From Gammaproteobacteria bacterium (lineage in GTDB: Bacteria > Pseudomonadota > Gammaproteobacteria > Pseudomonadales > Azotimanducaceae): a DNA stretch of 64,000 nt. Numbering within the stretch: position 1 is the first letter of the stretch; every line of letters begins with the position of its first letter. The stretch covers positions 1 through 64,000 of the forward strand of contig JAPOYV010000057.1 in NCBI GenBank assembly GCA_026706385.1, read 5' to 3'. Below are positions 16,859 to 26,609 of this stretch, in pieces. A program made the position numbers and the translations under genes. A model generated the notes under the pieces. The model worked only from the letters and a program-made list of their open reading frames with translations, searched no databases and was not told the DNA's origin.

Positions 16859-18470
16859 TCACCGCTTGCCCCCCTTGGTCGCGGCGGCCTTCGCCGCGGA
16901 CACCGCCGTGTCGCCGCCCGACTGCGCGGCGCGCGCCGTGCTGTCGCCGAGCTTCGACATCCCGCCCATCGCCGACTCGGCCCTGACGCCGACCCAGCCG
17001 ATCGCCGCCAGCCAGACCATCGGGAAGACGATGTAGAGGAAGCGCTGCACCCACAGCGCCACCAGCCCCTGGATGGGGTTCGCCTTCGGCGCCGACGCCG
17101 GCCCGGTGAGCGCCTCGTGCAGGTGGTTGTCGGCCCAGAACGCCATGCCCCACAGCACGTAGAAGAACTGCAGGCCGAAGAACACCAGCGTCAGCGTCAC
17201 CAGCACGGTCGCGTCGTAGCGCGAGAACACCATCAGAAAACGGCAGCACCGCCACGAACACCATCAGCAGCAGCGCGAGGAAGATGGGCATGCCCTCGCG
17301 CATCGCGACGCCGGCGGCGATGTTGCCCGGCCCCTGCAGCACCATGCCGAGGCCCGCCGCGCCCATCGACAGCACGTCGTCGATCACGTCGGCCGTCGCG
17401 TGGACCACGCCGCCGAGCGCGCCGTGGCGGCCGGCCGCCCCCATGCGGTAGTTCTCCGCCACGCCCGGCTCGTAGCTCACCGACGACACGCCGATGCGGT
17501 CGCCGGAGCGGTGCGCCAGGTACTTGCGCAGCAGCATGTCCTCGAGCTCGGCCACCGACGCGCCGGGGTGCTCCGCCCGGAACAGGGCGTTGGCGTCGTA
17601 GACCAGCTCGTCGCGGGTCTCGGGGTCGATCTCGGCCAGGAGGCGCGCGCGCAGGCCGTTGGCGCCGTCCCGCCACCACTCCCGGCAGGTCGGATGGACG
17701 CCGTCCAGCCCCGAGTCGCGCGCCGGGTTCGGCGGGAACGCCGGCCGGTCGCGGCGCGAGTAGAGGACGTTGTAGTAGCCGTGCGTGTCGAGGAAGAACG
17801 CCGACCCCGCGTAGTCCATCTGCTCGCGCGCGGCCGCGCTCGCGCCGTTGGGCCCGCCGTTGTACATGCGGGACACCGCCGGACGGTGGCAGTCCACCGT
17901 GAAGTCCGCGAACTCGCGCAGCAGCAGCGGATCCCCGACGGTGTCGCCGCCGAGCGACATCGACAGCCGGACGACGTCGCCGGTGCAGGGGATCGACGCC
18001 GTGCCCGCCGCCACCACCGCCTTGGAAACGACGTGCACGAACCCCCACCAGATCGGGATCCGGCCGGTCTCGCCGGACAGCGTCGCGAGAGGCGCGTCGT
18101 AGGCGGTGCCCGTCGCCGTGCCGGGGACCTCCGCGGGCTCGAGGCCCCGCGCGATGCGATCCTCGACCGCGCAGTCGAGCTGCGGCCGGACGTAGCTCAT
18201 CTCGCCGAGGCGCACCTCGGTGAACGGCACCGCCGCGAGGAACATGACGACGATCGCCACCACCACGTCGGTCTCGCTCTTCTTGAGCGACTGGATGGCC
18301 GCGGAGCCCTCGTCGTCGCCGGCACGGCGCGACTCGAGCATGTTCCTCAGCACGATGACGAGGAACGGCAGGTAGACGATGCCGGTGTCGTTCAGCACCG
18401 CCCAGAGCCGGTCGTACACCACCCAGCCGAACAGCACGGTGACGAACTCGAAATAGCTGGACACGCCCAT
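16859..18470 (-). pseudogene. traG: TraG-like mating-pair protein, frameshifted in a T run
   Basis: The N-terminal 413 residues form a TraG_N-type membrane protein (MGVSSYFEFVTVLFGWVVYD, IVYLPFLVIVLRNML, a large periplasmic loop with PCTGDVVRLSMSLGGD, then FLALLLMVFVAVLPF). The rest, LMVFSRYDATVLVTLTLVFF through HLHEALTGP to KAAATKGGKR, is in the next frame and starts at 17233. Removing one T from the TTTT run (17237-17240) joins them into about 536 residues, the usual size for this ICE family. Either a real mutation, an assembly error, or two chains. The family stabilises mating pairs and is essential for transfer. Confidence 0.75.
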
Positions 18471-18558
18471 CAGCGTCCTCCTCGGAGAATGAATGCGGCG
18501 GACCGCGGAACGGGCGGGAGGAAGGTCCGGCCCGCGCGGCCCGCCGCGGGAAACGCGT

Positions 18559-18879
18559 TCATGCGACGAACGCCCACAGCGTCCCGACCACGTTGCGCAC
18601 CAGGACCAGCTCGACGGCGACCAGCGCGCCGATCCAGAACGCCCGGCGCGCGCGCAGGTGCGCGGCGCCGTCGGCCGTGATTCCCGGCAGCCGCCCGACG
18701 AGCGCGTCCCACCAGACCCAGGCCGCGGCGATCGCGGCGATGCGCGCGGCGCCCAGCCAGCCGCTCCAGGCGGCCACCACCGTCTCTGCCCGCGCGATCC
18801 ACCCCGGCGGCGCCAGCACGAGCACGGCGACCACCGCCGCCGCCGTCGCGCCGAGCACGAGCCAGTTCGCCGCCCTCAT
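18559..18879 (-). CDS. Small membrane protein of the conjugation operon
   Basis: This 106-residue protein starts ATGA-overlapped with the preceding gene. It has three hydrophobic helices: WLVLGATAAAVVAVLVLAPP (5-24), IAAIAAAWVWWDALVG (about 47-62), and ARRAFWIGALVAVELVLVRN (about 76-96). The position between the PFL_4711-like and TraG-like genes is conserved in this class of ICE, where a short uncharacterised membrane protein is usual. The exact function is unknown. Confidence 0.7.
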   Translation of the reverse strand: MRAANWLVLGATAAAVVAVLVLAPPGWIARAETVVAAWSGWLGAARIAAIAAAWVWWDALVGRLPGITADGAAHLRARRAFWIGALVAVELVLVRNVVGTLWAFVA

Positions 18880-20198
18880 TGGGCGGCCCCCTCGCGGAGC
18901 GAGCCGCCGGGGGACGCCTCGTAGACGGGCACGCTGCGGCGCAGGGACGCGCGGCGCAGCACGGCGACCGAGCTGTTGGAGGCGACGACCGCCTTGACGC
19001 GCAGCTCCACCTCCATCTGGCGGATCTCGCGGTCGAGCTCGGCCACCGCCCGCTCGGCCTGTTCGAGCGCCGCCGCGTTGCCGGCGACGTGCGGCTCGCG
19101 CATGCCGGCCAGCATCGCGCGGCGGGCCATCGCGGCCTGCTCGAGCACGCGTCCGACGGCGAGCTCGCCCGCCAGGCGGTTGGCCATGTCCACCGGCCGC
19201 GGCTCCTCGCGGATCGCCTCAATCAGGCGGCGCGTGACCCGGAACCCGCCGCCGCCCGTGAGTCCGCGCAGTACGGTCTCGCCCGGCACGGCGTCGGTCT
19301 GCACCAGGGGCTGCAGGAGGTTCGCGAGTTCGCTCTTCTCGCGGCGGTACAGCGACGGCAGGCCGAGGCCCGCCTGGCTCGCCACCTTGCGGCAGCCGTC
19401 GCAGGTGCGCACCTCGATCTCGCCGACCGCCTTGCGCATCCAGGCCGCCATGTCGTCCGGCTCGTCCCAGACCTTGCAGATGTCGGAGTCGCCGCAGGCG
19501 CTCGGCCCGACGGCGGAGGCGTCGTCCGCGGCGCGGCCGAGCAGCAGGTTGTAGCCCGCCGCCGCGACGTCGCCGACCGCCTCGATCGGTTCCTGTCCCG
19601 CGCCGCCCTTCGCCGCGCCGCCGATCCACGGCACGCCGCCGTCGGCTCCGGCGCTGTCGGCCTCCCCGGCGACCTCGACCACGTCGCGGCCGCCGACCTC
19701 GATCTGCCGGCGCCAGTAGTCGGCCTCGGCGATCGCCGAGAAGCCCTCGTGGGCGAGGGTGTCGCCCATGTCGGCGGCGATCTCGTCGCATCTGAGCTTC
19801 GCCACGCGGAACTCCTGGCCGGCCTCCAGCACGCCGTTCTGCAGGAGGTCGTAGAGGCCGGGGTTGAGCCGCTGGATGACCAGCGCCGGCAGCGACGCCA
19901 CCACGCCCTGGGCGGTGTCGACGACGTTGCCCATCACCTCCTGGAAGGCGCCCGAGACGCCGTTCAGCTGGTTGCGGATCGAATGCGCGGCGTCGAAGTC
20001 GCCGCACACCAGGTTGGCGTTCCATTCGGCGCCGACGCCGAGGCGCAGCGTCGTCGCCCGGGCCGACGGGCCGAGGCTGATCGGCTCGCCGCCGCCCAGG
20101 CGGTAGTACAGCTCGTCGTCGGCCAGCGCCGGGACGGTCGCCGCGGCGGCCGCCAGCCACGCCGTCCATGCACGGACGGCTCGTCTCGTTCGTTTCAT
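18876..20198 (-). CDS. ICE transfer protein, PFL_4711 family (TraH-like)
   Basis: 440 residues with a signal peptide (MKRTRRAVRAWTAWLAAAAA, cleaved near VPALA-DDELYY). The mature start DELYYRLGGGEPISLGPS is diagnostic of the family I know as TIGR03755. It continues NANLVCGDFDAAHSIRNQLN and CGDSDICKVWDEPDDM, with a paired-cysteine TCDGCRKVA motif and a C-terminal coiled coil. It is exported to the periplasm and works with the TraU-like protein in pilus and channel assembly. TGATG overlap with the upstream gene. Confidence 0.85.
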   Translation of the reverse strand: MKRTRRAVRAWTAWLAAAAATVPALADDELYYRLGGGEPISLGPSARATTLRLGVGAEWNANLVCGDFDAAHSIRNQLNGVSGAFQEVMGNVVDTAQGVVASLPALVIQRLNPGLYDLLQNGVLEAGQEFRVAKLRCDEIAADMGDTLAHEGFSAIAEADYWRRQIEVGGRDVVEVAGEADSAGADGGVPWIGGAAKGGAGQEPIEAVGDVAAAGYNLLLGRAADDASAVGPSACGDSDICKVWDEPDDMAAWMRKAVGEIEVRTCDGCRKVASQAGLGLPSLYRREKSELANLLQPLVQTDAVPGETVLRGLTGGGGFRVTRRLIEAIREEPRPVDMANRLAGELAVGRVLEQAAMARRAMLAGMREPHVAGNAAALEQAERAVAELDREIRQMEVELRVKAVVASNSSVAVLRRASLRRSVPVYEASPGGSLREGAAQ

Positions 20199-21163
20199 CA
20201 GTTTCCCCAGTCGGAAAGAAGCCATTGCCCGCGGCGCGCGCAGCACCGGTACGGGCGCCAGAGGTTCCAGGCGTAGGCGCCGCTCGCGGCCACGTTCGGC
20301 CCGAGCGGATCGACGATTCCGACGGGCGGCGCGGCGGACGCGGCGAAGACCGAGCAGGAACCCGTGCGCGGCGCGAGGAGCTGCCACTTGTGGGTGTCGG
20401 CGTCGCCCTCGACCACCGCCCCCGGAGGCCACTCGCCGCCGCCCGAGTCGCCGAGCAGCGGCCGGTAGACGTGCGGCTGGTTGCGCCGCGTGACGATGTT
20501 CGCGACGCGCTGCGCCACCACCGCGGCGGCCTTGTAGTCGTGGACCTGCTGCACGAACCCGGTGCGCGGGTACAGCGTCCCCCAGAGCGAGCCCAGCGGC
20601 CCCGGCTCGCGCACGGCGCGCAGCATGTGGCGCAGCGTCAGCGGCCCCTGCGCCTCCGGCGTGCGCCACATCGGGTCGAGCCCGCTCGCGTAGTAGGGCT
20701 CGAGCGGCGTCGCCGCCGGCTCGCACACCGTGGTGGCGAGGTCGAGCGCCTCGATCCAGGCGATGCCCGGCGAGCCGATCGCCTGCGCCACCTTGAACCG
20801 CAATCCGGTGCTCGCGCGGCTGCCCGCGCCCTTGGCGTAGGTGCCGCCTTCCGCGGCGCCGTCGACCGCGCGCATCTCGGTCCAGGGCGACAGCCCGGCC
20901 GCCGGGTACGCGGTCACCACGGCGTCCGGCACGTAGTGCCGGTACTTGACGCTGGTCGTCGTCGTGCACGACGGCGGCACGCCCGAGCAGCGCAGCCACA
21001 GGCAGCCGCCCACGGGGCGGTAGTCGAGGCAGTCCGCATCCGCGGACGCCGCCAGGATGTCGGCCGAGGTGACCGTCTCCGCCGCGTGCGCCACGCCCGC
21101 GAGCGCGAGGCAGGCCGCCGCGAACGTTCGCCTCGCCATGCCGATCGCGCAGGAGCGCGTCAT
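20198..21163 (-). CDS. ICE transfer protein, PFL_4710 family (TraU-like)
   Basis: 321 residues with a signal peptide (ARRTFAAACLALAGVAHA, then AETVTSADILAASADADCLD). Cysteine-rich mature region: GGCLWLRCSGVPPSCTTTTS, then a PLLGDSGGGEWPPGAVVE stretch and a C-terminal RPYRCCARRGQWLLSDWG. This matches the TraU-like component of type G mating systems (TIGR03756 as I recall). The many cysteines imply disulfides formed in the periplasm. ATGA junction with the VirB4-like gene. The PFL_4709 and DsbC-type genes often found here are missing. Confidence 0.85.
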   Translation of the reverse strand: MTRSCAIGMARRTFAAACLALAGVAHAAETVTSADILAASADADCLDYRPVGGCLWLRCSGVPPSCTTTTSVKYRHYVPDAVVTAYPAAGLSPWTEMRAVDGAAEGGTYAKGAGSRASTGLRFKVAQAIGSPGIAWIEALDLATTVCEPAATPLEPYYASGLDPMWRTPEAQGPLTLRHMLRAVREPGPLGSLWGTLYPRTGFVQQVHDYKAAAVVAQRVANIVTRRNQPHVYRPLLGDSGGGEWPPGAVVEGDADTHKWQLLAPRTGSCSVFAASAAPPVGIVDPLGPNVAASGAYAWNLWRPYRCCARRGQWLLSDWGN

Positions 21164-23997
21164 CCGGCGATCCCCCGCGCGGCGTCGATCTCGGCGGCGA
21201 TCCGCACCGCGGCCTCGACCTCGGTGATGCCGTGCTCGGCCATGAGCTCGGCGCGACGCGCCTTCTCGTGACGCTCGGTCTGCACCAGCGCCAGCGCCAG
21301 CGACGGCGGCACGCAGCGGAACAGCGTCTCCAGCGAACCCGCCAGCACCACGCCTTCCGTGTACTGCAGATGCGCCTTCGTCGCCGACAGCAGCAGCTCG
21401 CGCTGCGCTTCCGAGAGGTCGCGGAAGCGGCGCATCTCCTCGACCTCCTCCTTGGGCATGACGAGGCAGATCCACCACTCGATCATGTTGAGCAGCTTGC
21501 GGGCCGCCCCGGGGAAGTCCTCGAGGTTCTGGGTGGCGAGCCACAGCCAGGCGCCGAGCTTGCGCCACATCTTCACGATCTTGACGAGATAGGGGCTCAC
21601 CAGCGGGTGCGTGGTGACGATGTGCGCCTCGTCGATGGCCACCACGATCTCGCGGCCCGTGCGCTGGTCGCGCTCGGCGATGTTGTTCACCACGTTCAGC
21701 AGGCTGATGAGCGCGATCGCGAGGTGCGCCTCGTAGCCCTCGCGGGCGAAGTGGGCAAGATCGACGAGCGTCATGTCCGTCTCCGGCCAGATGTCGCCGT
21801 CGCGGTTGAACACCTCGCCCGCGAAGCCGTCGCAGAACAGGCCGATGGCGTCGCCCATGTCCCGGAGCCGCTGGCGGGCTTCGTCGAGCAGGCCCTCGCG
21901 GGTCTCGGCCAGGACGTGGAACGCGCGGCGCACATGGTCCGTGCGCGGCTTCGCGCCCTCGGCGCGGGCGTTCTTCGCCGCCTCGATCACGGCGTCGCGA
22001 ATCACCCGACGGTCGGCGCGGCGCAGCCGTTCCACCTCGCTGGTCTCGCCGCCCGTGACCATGAGCGTCGCCACGGTCTCGAGTTCGCCCAGGATGTCGC
22101 GCGGCTCGTCCTCGTCGTCGTCCTCGACGTCGCCGAGTTCCGGCAGCTCCGCGTCCTCGGGCGTCTCGGTGTCGAGCGCGACCTCGGCCGCCTCGGGCAG
22201 CAGCGCCGCGTCGGCGAACGTCGGCAGGGACACGCCGCTGCCCGGCTTGAGGGCCACCCGGTTGACGGAGAGGCCCAGCGACTCGAACCAGTCGGCGAGC
22301 AGGCCGAACGAGTTGCCGGCCTCGATGACGAACAGGCGCGGCCGATGCGCGGCCATCAGCTGCGCCAGCATCCCGCCGAGCGTCGCGCTCTTGCCCGCGC
22401 CCGTCGGGCCGACCAGCAGCCCGTGGGCGTTCTTCAGGCGATCGAGCTTGTTCAGCGGGTCGAAGCTCAGCGGCTCGCCGCCGCGGTTGAAGAACGACAG
22501 GCCCGGATGCCCGGTGCCGGTCGAGCGTCCGAACAGCGGCCACACGTTCGCCGCGTGCTGCACCCAGGCGAGGCGCGTCTGGCGCCAGCCCGCCTGGCGG
22601 TCCGCGTCCGGCTCGTAGGCCATCGGCAGGTGCAGCAGGAAGTTGTCGAGCGCGCGCACGTCGTCCTTCGGCGCCACCGCGCGGAACCCGTGGCGCAGCA
22701 GCACCGTGCGCGCCGCCGCCGTGCGCCGGTCCAGCTCCTCTGTCGACGGCGCACGCAGGTAGAAGGCGACGCCGAGCCGGTAGAGCTTGTGGCGCTCGCC
22801 CATGATCTCCTTCGCGGTGCGGCAGTCGGCGCGCGTGCGGATGGCGTCGGCCGACTCGCCGGTGGCGGAGGATGAGATCCGGTCGACGTGGCCGTCCACG
22901 GTGTCCTGCGGCACCGGCACGAGCGTGGTCACGTAGACCGTGCCTTCGGGGAGCTGGTCGAGGACCGCGTTCACCGCGTCGCCGTGCCGCGTCTCCCCGG
23001 TGACGTGGCCGATCGCCGGCGGCCGGCGCAGCCCCTCGACGGTCAGCACGCGCATCGCGGTGCGGTCGAAGATCCACGCGCCGCTGGCCGCGTCCGAGCG
23101 CGGATGCGCGTAGAACAGCGTCTCCGCGAAGCCGTCGCCGTACGGCAGCTCCTCGTCGCCCACCAGGTCGCGGGCGAACGCGGCGGGATCGTCCGGGGTC
23201 AGCTCCGTCCAGGCGTTGAACCAGCGTGTCAGCCAGGCGTGGAACTCGTCGGCGGTCAGCCGCCGCTGCTTCACGCCGAGCCCTTCGAGCGCCCCGGTCA
23301 GCTTGCCGCCCGCCTCGAGCAGCGCCTCGCCTGGCGATGCGTCCGCCCCGTCCGCCGCCTTGGCCTCGCGCAGCCAGCGGTACAGCACCACGAGCGTGCG
23401 CTGCCGCGCGCCCGCCCAGGCGGTCTGCGAGAGCCGGTCCGTGAACAGCCCGCCGGGCTTCGCCACGCCGCGGTAGTGGGCGGCGAGAATGTCCGCGTAG
23501 GCTTGCGAGAACCCGGTGTCCCGCGCCCGCTCGGACACGTAGTCCCGGAACCCCGCCGCGGCCGCCGACAGGTCCGGCTCGCGCCAGGTGAAGGTCTGCA
23601 GCACCCAGGGGGCCGAATCCAGCTCCTCGAAGCTGTCCTGCAGCACGTCGTGCAGGCCGTTCCTGAGATCGGTCAGCCAGCGGCCGCCGCGGCCCTCGGT
23701 GCCGCGCGGCTCGATCTCCCAGACCGCGCCGACGCTTTTGCCGTCCTCCAACAGAATCGTCCCGTCGTCGAGGGCTTCCGCCCAGGGCACGTGGTCCACG
23801 AACGAGCGCGCAGGGCGGTACATGGACGCCACGGTCGCCGGGGGCACGCCCTTGCGCGGCGCGGAGGCCAGCTCCGGCGCGCCGTTCTCTGCCGGCCCGC
23901 CTTCGCCACCGTCGCCTTTCCGAGCCGGTTCGCCGGCTTCGGGTGAATCGCCGGAGTTCCCGGCGGACGACTTCGGCAGAAAGTCCTTCAGCCTCAC
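21160..23997 (-). CDS. VirB4/TraC-like conjugation ATPase (PFL_4706 family)
   Basis: 945 residues from a GTG that overlaps the lipoprotein stop (GTGA). The Walker A motif is in NAHGLLVGPTGAGKSATLGG, and the Walker B region in DQRTGREIVVAIDEAHIVTT. An RxxQ-like WLATQNLEDFPGAARKLLNM segment follows. An N-terminal linker of 60 residues is low complexity. A long acidic insert (ELGDVEDDDEDEPRDI) is visible between the motifs. It powers pilus assembly and substrate transfer at the inner membrane. Length is typical for this ICE class. Confidence 0.93.
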   Translation of the reverse strand: MRLKDFLPKSSAGNSGDSPEAGEPARKGDGGEGGPAENGAPELASAPRKGVPPATVASMYRPARSFVDHVPWAEALDDGTILLEDGKSVGAVWEIEPRGTEGRGGRWLTDLRNGLHDVLQDSFEELDSAPWVLQTFTWREPDLSAAAAGFRDYVSERARDTGFSQAYADILAAHYRGVAKPGGLFTDRLSQTAWAGARQRTLVVLYRWLREAKAADGADASPGEALLEAGGKLTGALEGLGVKQRRLTADEFHAWLTRWFNAWTELTPDDPAAFARDLVGDEELPYGDGFAETLFYAHPRSDAASGAWIFDRTAMRVLTVEGLRRPPAIGHVTGETRHGDAVNAVLDQLPEGTVYVTTLVPVPQDTVDGHVDRISSSATGESADAIRTRADCRTAKEIMGERHKLYRLGVAFYLRAPSTEELDRRTAAARTVLLRHGFRAVAPKDDVRALDNFLLHLPMAYEPDADRQAGWRQTRLAWVQHAANVWPLFGRSTGTGHPGLSFFNRGGEPLSFDPLNKLDRLKNAHGLLVGPTGAGKSATLGGMLAQLMAAHRPRLFVIEAGNSFGLLADWFESLGLSVNRVALKPGSGVSLPTFADAALLPEAAEVALDTETPEDAELPELGDVEDDDEDEPRDILGELETVATLMVTGGETSEVERLRRADRRVIRDAVIEAAKNARAEGAKPRTDHVRRAFHVLAETREGLLDEARQRLRDMGDAIGLFCDGFAGEVFNRDGDIWPETDMTLVDLAHFAREGYEAHLAIALISLLNVVNNIAERDQRTGREIVVAIDEAHIVTTHPLVSPYLVKIVKMWRKLGAWLWLATQNLEDFPGAARKLLNMIEWWICLVMPKEEVEEMRRFRDLSEAQRELLLSATKAHLQYTEGVVLAGSLETLFRCVPPSLALALVQTERHEKARRAELMAEHGITEVEAAVRIAAEIDAARGIAG

Positions 23998-24476
23998 GGA
24001 CTCGCCTCGGCGGCGTCCGTTTCCGCCCCGTCCACCTCGCCCGGCAGCGCGTACTCGACACGGTCGTGGAGCGGCACCGCGGTGGTGTAGCCCGGCACCG
24101 GCAGGCGCGACCCGGTCGCCAGGTGCGGCACGATGTAGATGTACACGTCGGGGTTCGGCAGGCGCGGAAACAGCAGTTCGAGTTCGTTCGCCGCCGTGCG
24201 CGTGTACGACGGCTCCGGCGCATCCGCCGCGGGAGCGTCCGCCTCCGGCAGAGCGCACGGCCAGCTGAACAGCCACCAGCGGCAGCGGCGTTCCGCCGTG
24301 GCGGCATCCCGCACGTCGGCATCCGTCTCCGGCGCCGCAGCCGCGCCCCGGTAGAGGTCGATCATGCGCGGGCCTTCCCGCAGCACCGACTCCGGGCCCT
24401 TCGTCGCGCAGCCCGCCAGGCCCGCCGCCAGGGCGAGCGCCATCCATGTCCTAGTCCAGCGCACGGTGTCCTCCAT
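23994..24476 (-). CDS. Conjugation lipoprotein (VirB7-like, TIGR03751 type)
   Basis: 160 residues starting WTRTWMALALAAGLAGC; LAGC is a lipobox with lipidated Cys near residue 23. The mature part has GPRMIDLYRGAAA, CRWWLFSWPCALPEADAP, and FPRLPNPDVYIYIVPHLATG followed by RLPVPGYTTAVPLHDRVEYA, a conserved C-terminal block of this ICE lipoprotein family. It is placed between the VirB10-like and VirB4-like genes as usual. It should sit on the outer membrane side of the secretion core. Confidence 0.88.
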   Translation of the reverse strand: MEDTVRWTRTWMALALAAGLAGCATKGPESVLREGPRMIDLYRGAAAAPETDADVRDAATAERRCRWWLFSWPCALPEADAPAADAPEPSYTRTAANELELLFPRLPNPDVYIYIVPHLATGSRLPVPGYTTAVPLHDRVEYALPGEVDGAETDAAEASP

Positions 24477-25806
24477 TCGTTCCCGCGTCCTCGTGACGCA
24501 CCAGCCGCCCGGCCGGGTCGTAGTCGATGCGCAGCTCCTCGTCGACGTGCACCGCCACGCGCGCGCCGGGCGGCACGTAGACGGCGTCGTACTCCTGCGC
24601 CTGGCGCGCGCGCAGCCAGCGCGCGACCTCCTCGGCGGCGCCGGCGAGGCCGCGCCCCGCGGCGAACCGGCCGAGGCCGCCCTCGACCACGGTCTGGGTG
24701 CCGGCCAGCCCGCCGGCCACGGTCCGGGTCTGGGCGGCCGCCAGTCCCTCCGCCGCCGCCCCGAGGGTGAGCGCCCCCGCGCTCTGCCCGAGGTACGCGG
24801 CGGCGTTCGTGACCCGCTCGCCGGCGACGCAGGGGTTGCCGTAGTCGTCCGACAGGCCGCCCAGCCGCGTCGGGCGGGTCGTGCCGCTGCCGCGCGAAAC
24901 GTCGCGCGGCTCCGGCACCGTGACGATGCGGCCGTCGGCGAACACGAACGTCATCGACGTCACGTCCCCCGACACGCAGCCGAGCGTCCAGTCGCCGACC
25001 GCCTCGCCGCTCGCGACCGCGTAGGCGAGCTCGGGGATGTCGTGGCCGTTCGCCGCGAGGTTGTCGCGGCCGATCAGCAGCTTGAAGAAGTAGGGGTCGG
25101 TGACGCGCGCGTCCTCGCCGACCGGCACCCGGCCGACGAGCGCCGTGAACGCCCTGGCGCCCACCAGCGTGGCGTTCTTCGGCACCGTGTACACGGGGCG
25201 CACCGGCGGCGCCTCGTCGCGCTCCCCGTCCTTCTTGATGGGAATCGCGCCGGCCGGACCGTCGCCCCAGGGCAGCACCCCGGAGTCCCGCGCCTCGGCC
25301 TCCATCGGCGCCAGCCACACCGTGCCGGCGCCGCGAGCGCGTTCCCGCGTTGCGGCGCCGCCCACGGGAGTGTGGCGCAGCAGGCGCTCGATCTCGTCCC
25401 TCAGCCCCGACACCTCTTCGCGGGCGTCGGCGACCACGCCGCGGTTCTCCTCGCGCAGCCGCGCGGCCTCGTCGCCGAGGTCGGCCGTCACCTCGGCCAC
25501 CACGCTCGCGCGCATGTCCCGCAGGCGCGCGTTGTCGTCGCGCAGCGTCCGGTTGGCGTCCTCCAGCGTCGCGAGCCTTTCGTTCGTCCGGCGCACGTTG
25601 GCGATCAGCGTGCGCACGATGTCGTCCGGCGTGTCGCCCTCGATGCCGAGCGCGGCCGCCGTCTCGGCGGACAGCGGCTCGCCGCCCACGGTCGGCGCCA
25701 CGGCGACCGACGCCGCGTCGTCCCGAGAGCAGCGCACGACGAACATCATGACCACGACCAGCAGCACCACGGCGACGCCGCCCTTGACCAGCAGGTTCGC
25801 GTTCAC
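24451..25806 (-). CDS. VirB10/TraB-like core protein (PFL_4705 family)
   Basis: 451 residues from GTG (GTGA overlap). One N-terminal TM helix (LLVKGGVAVVLLVVVMMFVV). A coiled coil at residues 75-150 (ERLATLEDANRTLRDDNARL onward). The C-terminal beta domain has PVYTVPKNATLVGARAFTAL, then GRVPVGEDARVTDPYFFKLL, and ends PPGARVAVHVDEELRIDYDP, all expected for TraB/VirB10 relatives. It spans inner membrane to periplasm. The stop lies inside the start of the lipoprotein gene (26-base overlap). Confidence 0.92.
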   Translation of the reverse strand: MNANLLVKGGVAVVLLVVVMMFVVRCSRDDAASVAVAPTVGGEPLSAETAAALGIEGDTPDDIVRTLIANVRRTNERLATLEDANRTLRDDNARLRDMRASVVAEVTADLGDEAARLREENRGVVADAREEVSGLRDEIERLLRHTPVGGAATRERARGAGTVWLAPMEAEARDSGVLPWGDGPAGAIPIKKDGERDEAPPVRPVYTVPKNATLVGARAFTALVGRVPVGEDARVTDPYFFKLLIGRDNLAANGHDIPELAYAVASGEAVGDWTLGCVSGDVTSMTFVFADGRIVTVPEPRDVSRGSGTTRPTRLGGLSDDYGNPCVAGERVTNAAAYLGQSAGALTLGAAAEGLAAAQTRTVAGGLAGTQTVVEGGLGRFAAGRGLAGAAEEVARWLRARQAQEYDAVYVPPGARVAVHVDEELRIDYDPAGRLVRHEDAGTNGGHRALD

Positions 25807-26609
25807 GGCGACGCCGCCAGGTCGAACGGTTCGTCCGTCGCGACGTACAGCCGCGCCGTGAACCCGGGCTCGCCCGCCGGCGCGAGCGCCGACCGGGTCC
25901 AGCCGACGGCCAGGATGCCGGCCGCTGCGCCCGTCCTCGGCCCGTGCTCCGCGCGCAGGTGCCGCACGTCGAGCTCCACGGGGTCGGCGGAGACGTTCGA
26001 CGCCTCCAGCGTCGTCACGAACAGGCCGCCCCGGGAGACCTGCCCGCGCACGGCCAGACGCAGGCGTGCGCGGTCGGGATGCCGGTACAGCGCCGTCGCG
26101 TCCACCGTAGCCGTCTCGACCGGCACGGTGCCGGCCGGCGGGGCGGCGAGCCGGGTCGGGGCGAGGTCCAGGCGGGCGGCGTGACGCACGAGCGCGACCA
26201 CGCCGCCGCGGGGGTCTTCGGGCGTGCGGTCGGCGGACGCGATTCCTTCGCGTTCCGGCCTCGCCACGCGCACCTCCAGCACCTCCGCGGTCCCGCCGGT
26301 CCCCGCCACCGCCCCGACGTCGAACAGCACGAACTCGCCCGTGCGCTCCATGCGCGCCTTGATCCGGCGCGGGGCGAACGGTTCCGTCGCGAGCCAGTAC
26401 GCGGTGTCGTTCGCGAATTCGGCGCGCAGGGCGCCGGAACCGATCAGGTCGGCGGGCGCGCCGACCGTGGCCGGTCCCTCGAAGCGGATCTGCCGCTCCA
26501 CGCCGACGGCCAGCGTCACGGCGATCGGGGTGCGTTCCCACTCCACGGTGTCGGCGGATGCCGCCGACGCCCAGAGCAGGCCCGCGATCAGTGCGAATCT
26601 TCCGTTCAT
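25803..26609 (-). CDS. TraK/VirB9-like protein (PFL_4704 family)
   Basis: 268 residues with a signal peptide (RFALIAGLLWASAASA-DTVE). The mature protein is beta-rich: VEWERTPIAVTLAVGVERQI, RFEGPATVGAP, and LRLAVRGQVSRGGLFVTTLE near the end. This matches the family I know as TIGR03749, the secretin-like TraK equivalent. ATGA overlap on both sides. Predicted periplasm/outer membrane core component. Confidence 0.88.
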   Translation of the reverse strand: MNGRFALIAGLLWASAASADTVEWERTPIAVTLAVGVERQIRFEGPATVGAPADLIGSGALRAEFANDTAYWLATEPFAPRRIKARMERTGEFVLFDVGAVAGTGGTAEVLEVRVARPEREGIASADRTPEDPRGGVVALVRHAARLDLAPTRLAAPPAGTVPVETATVDATALYRHPDRARLRLAVRGQVSRGGLFVTTLEASNVSADPVELDVRHLRAEHGPRTGAAAGILAVGWTRSALAPAGEPGFTARLYVATDEPFDLAASP

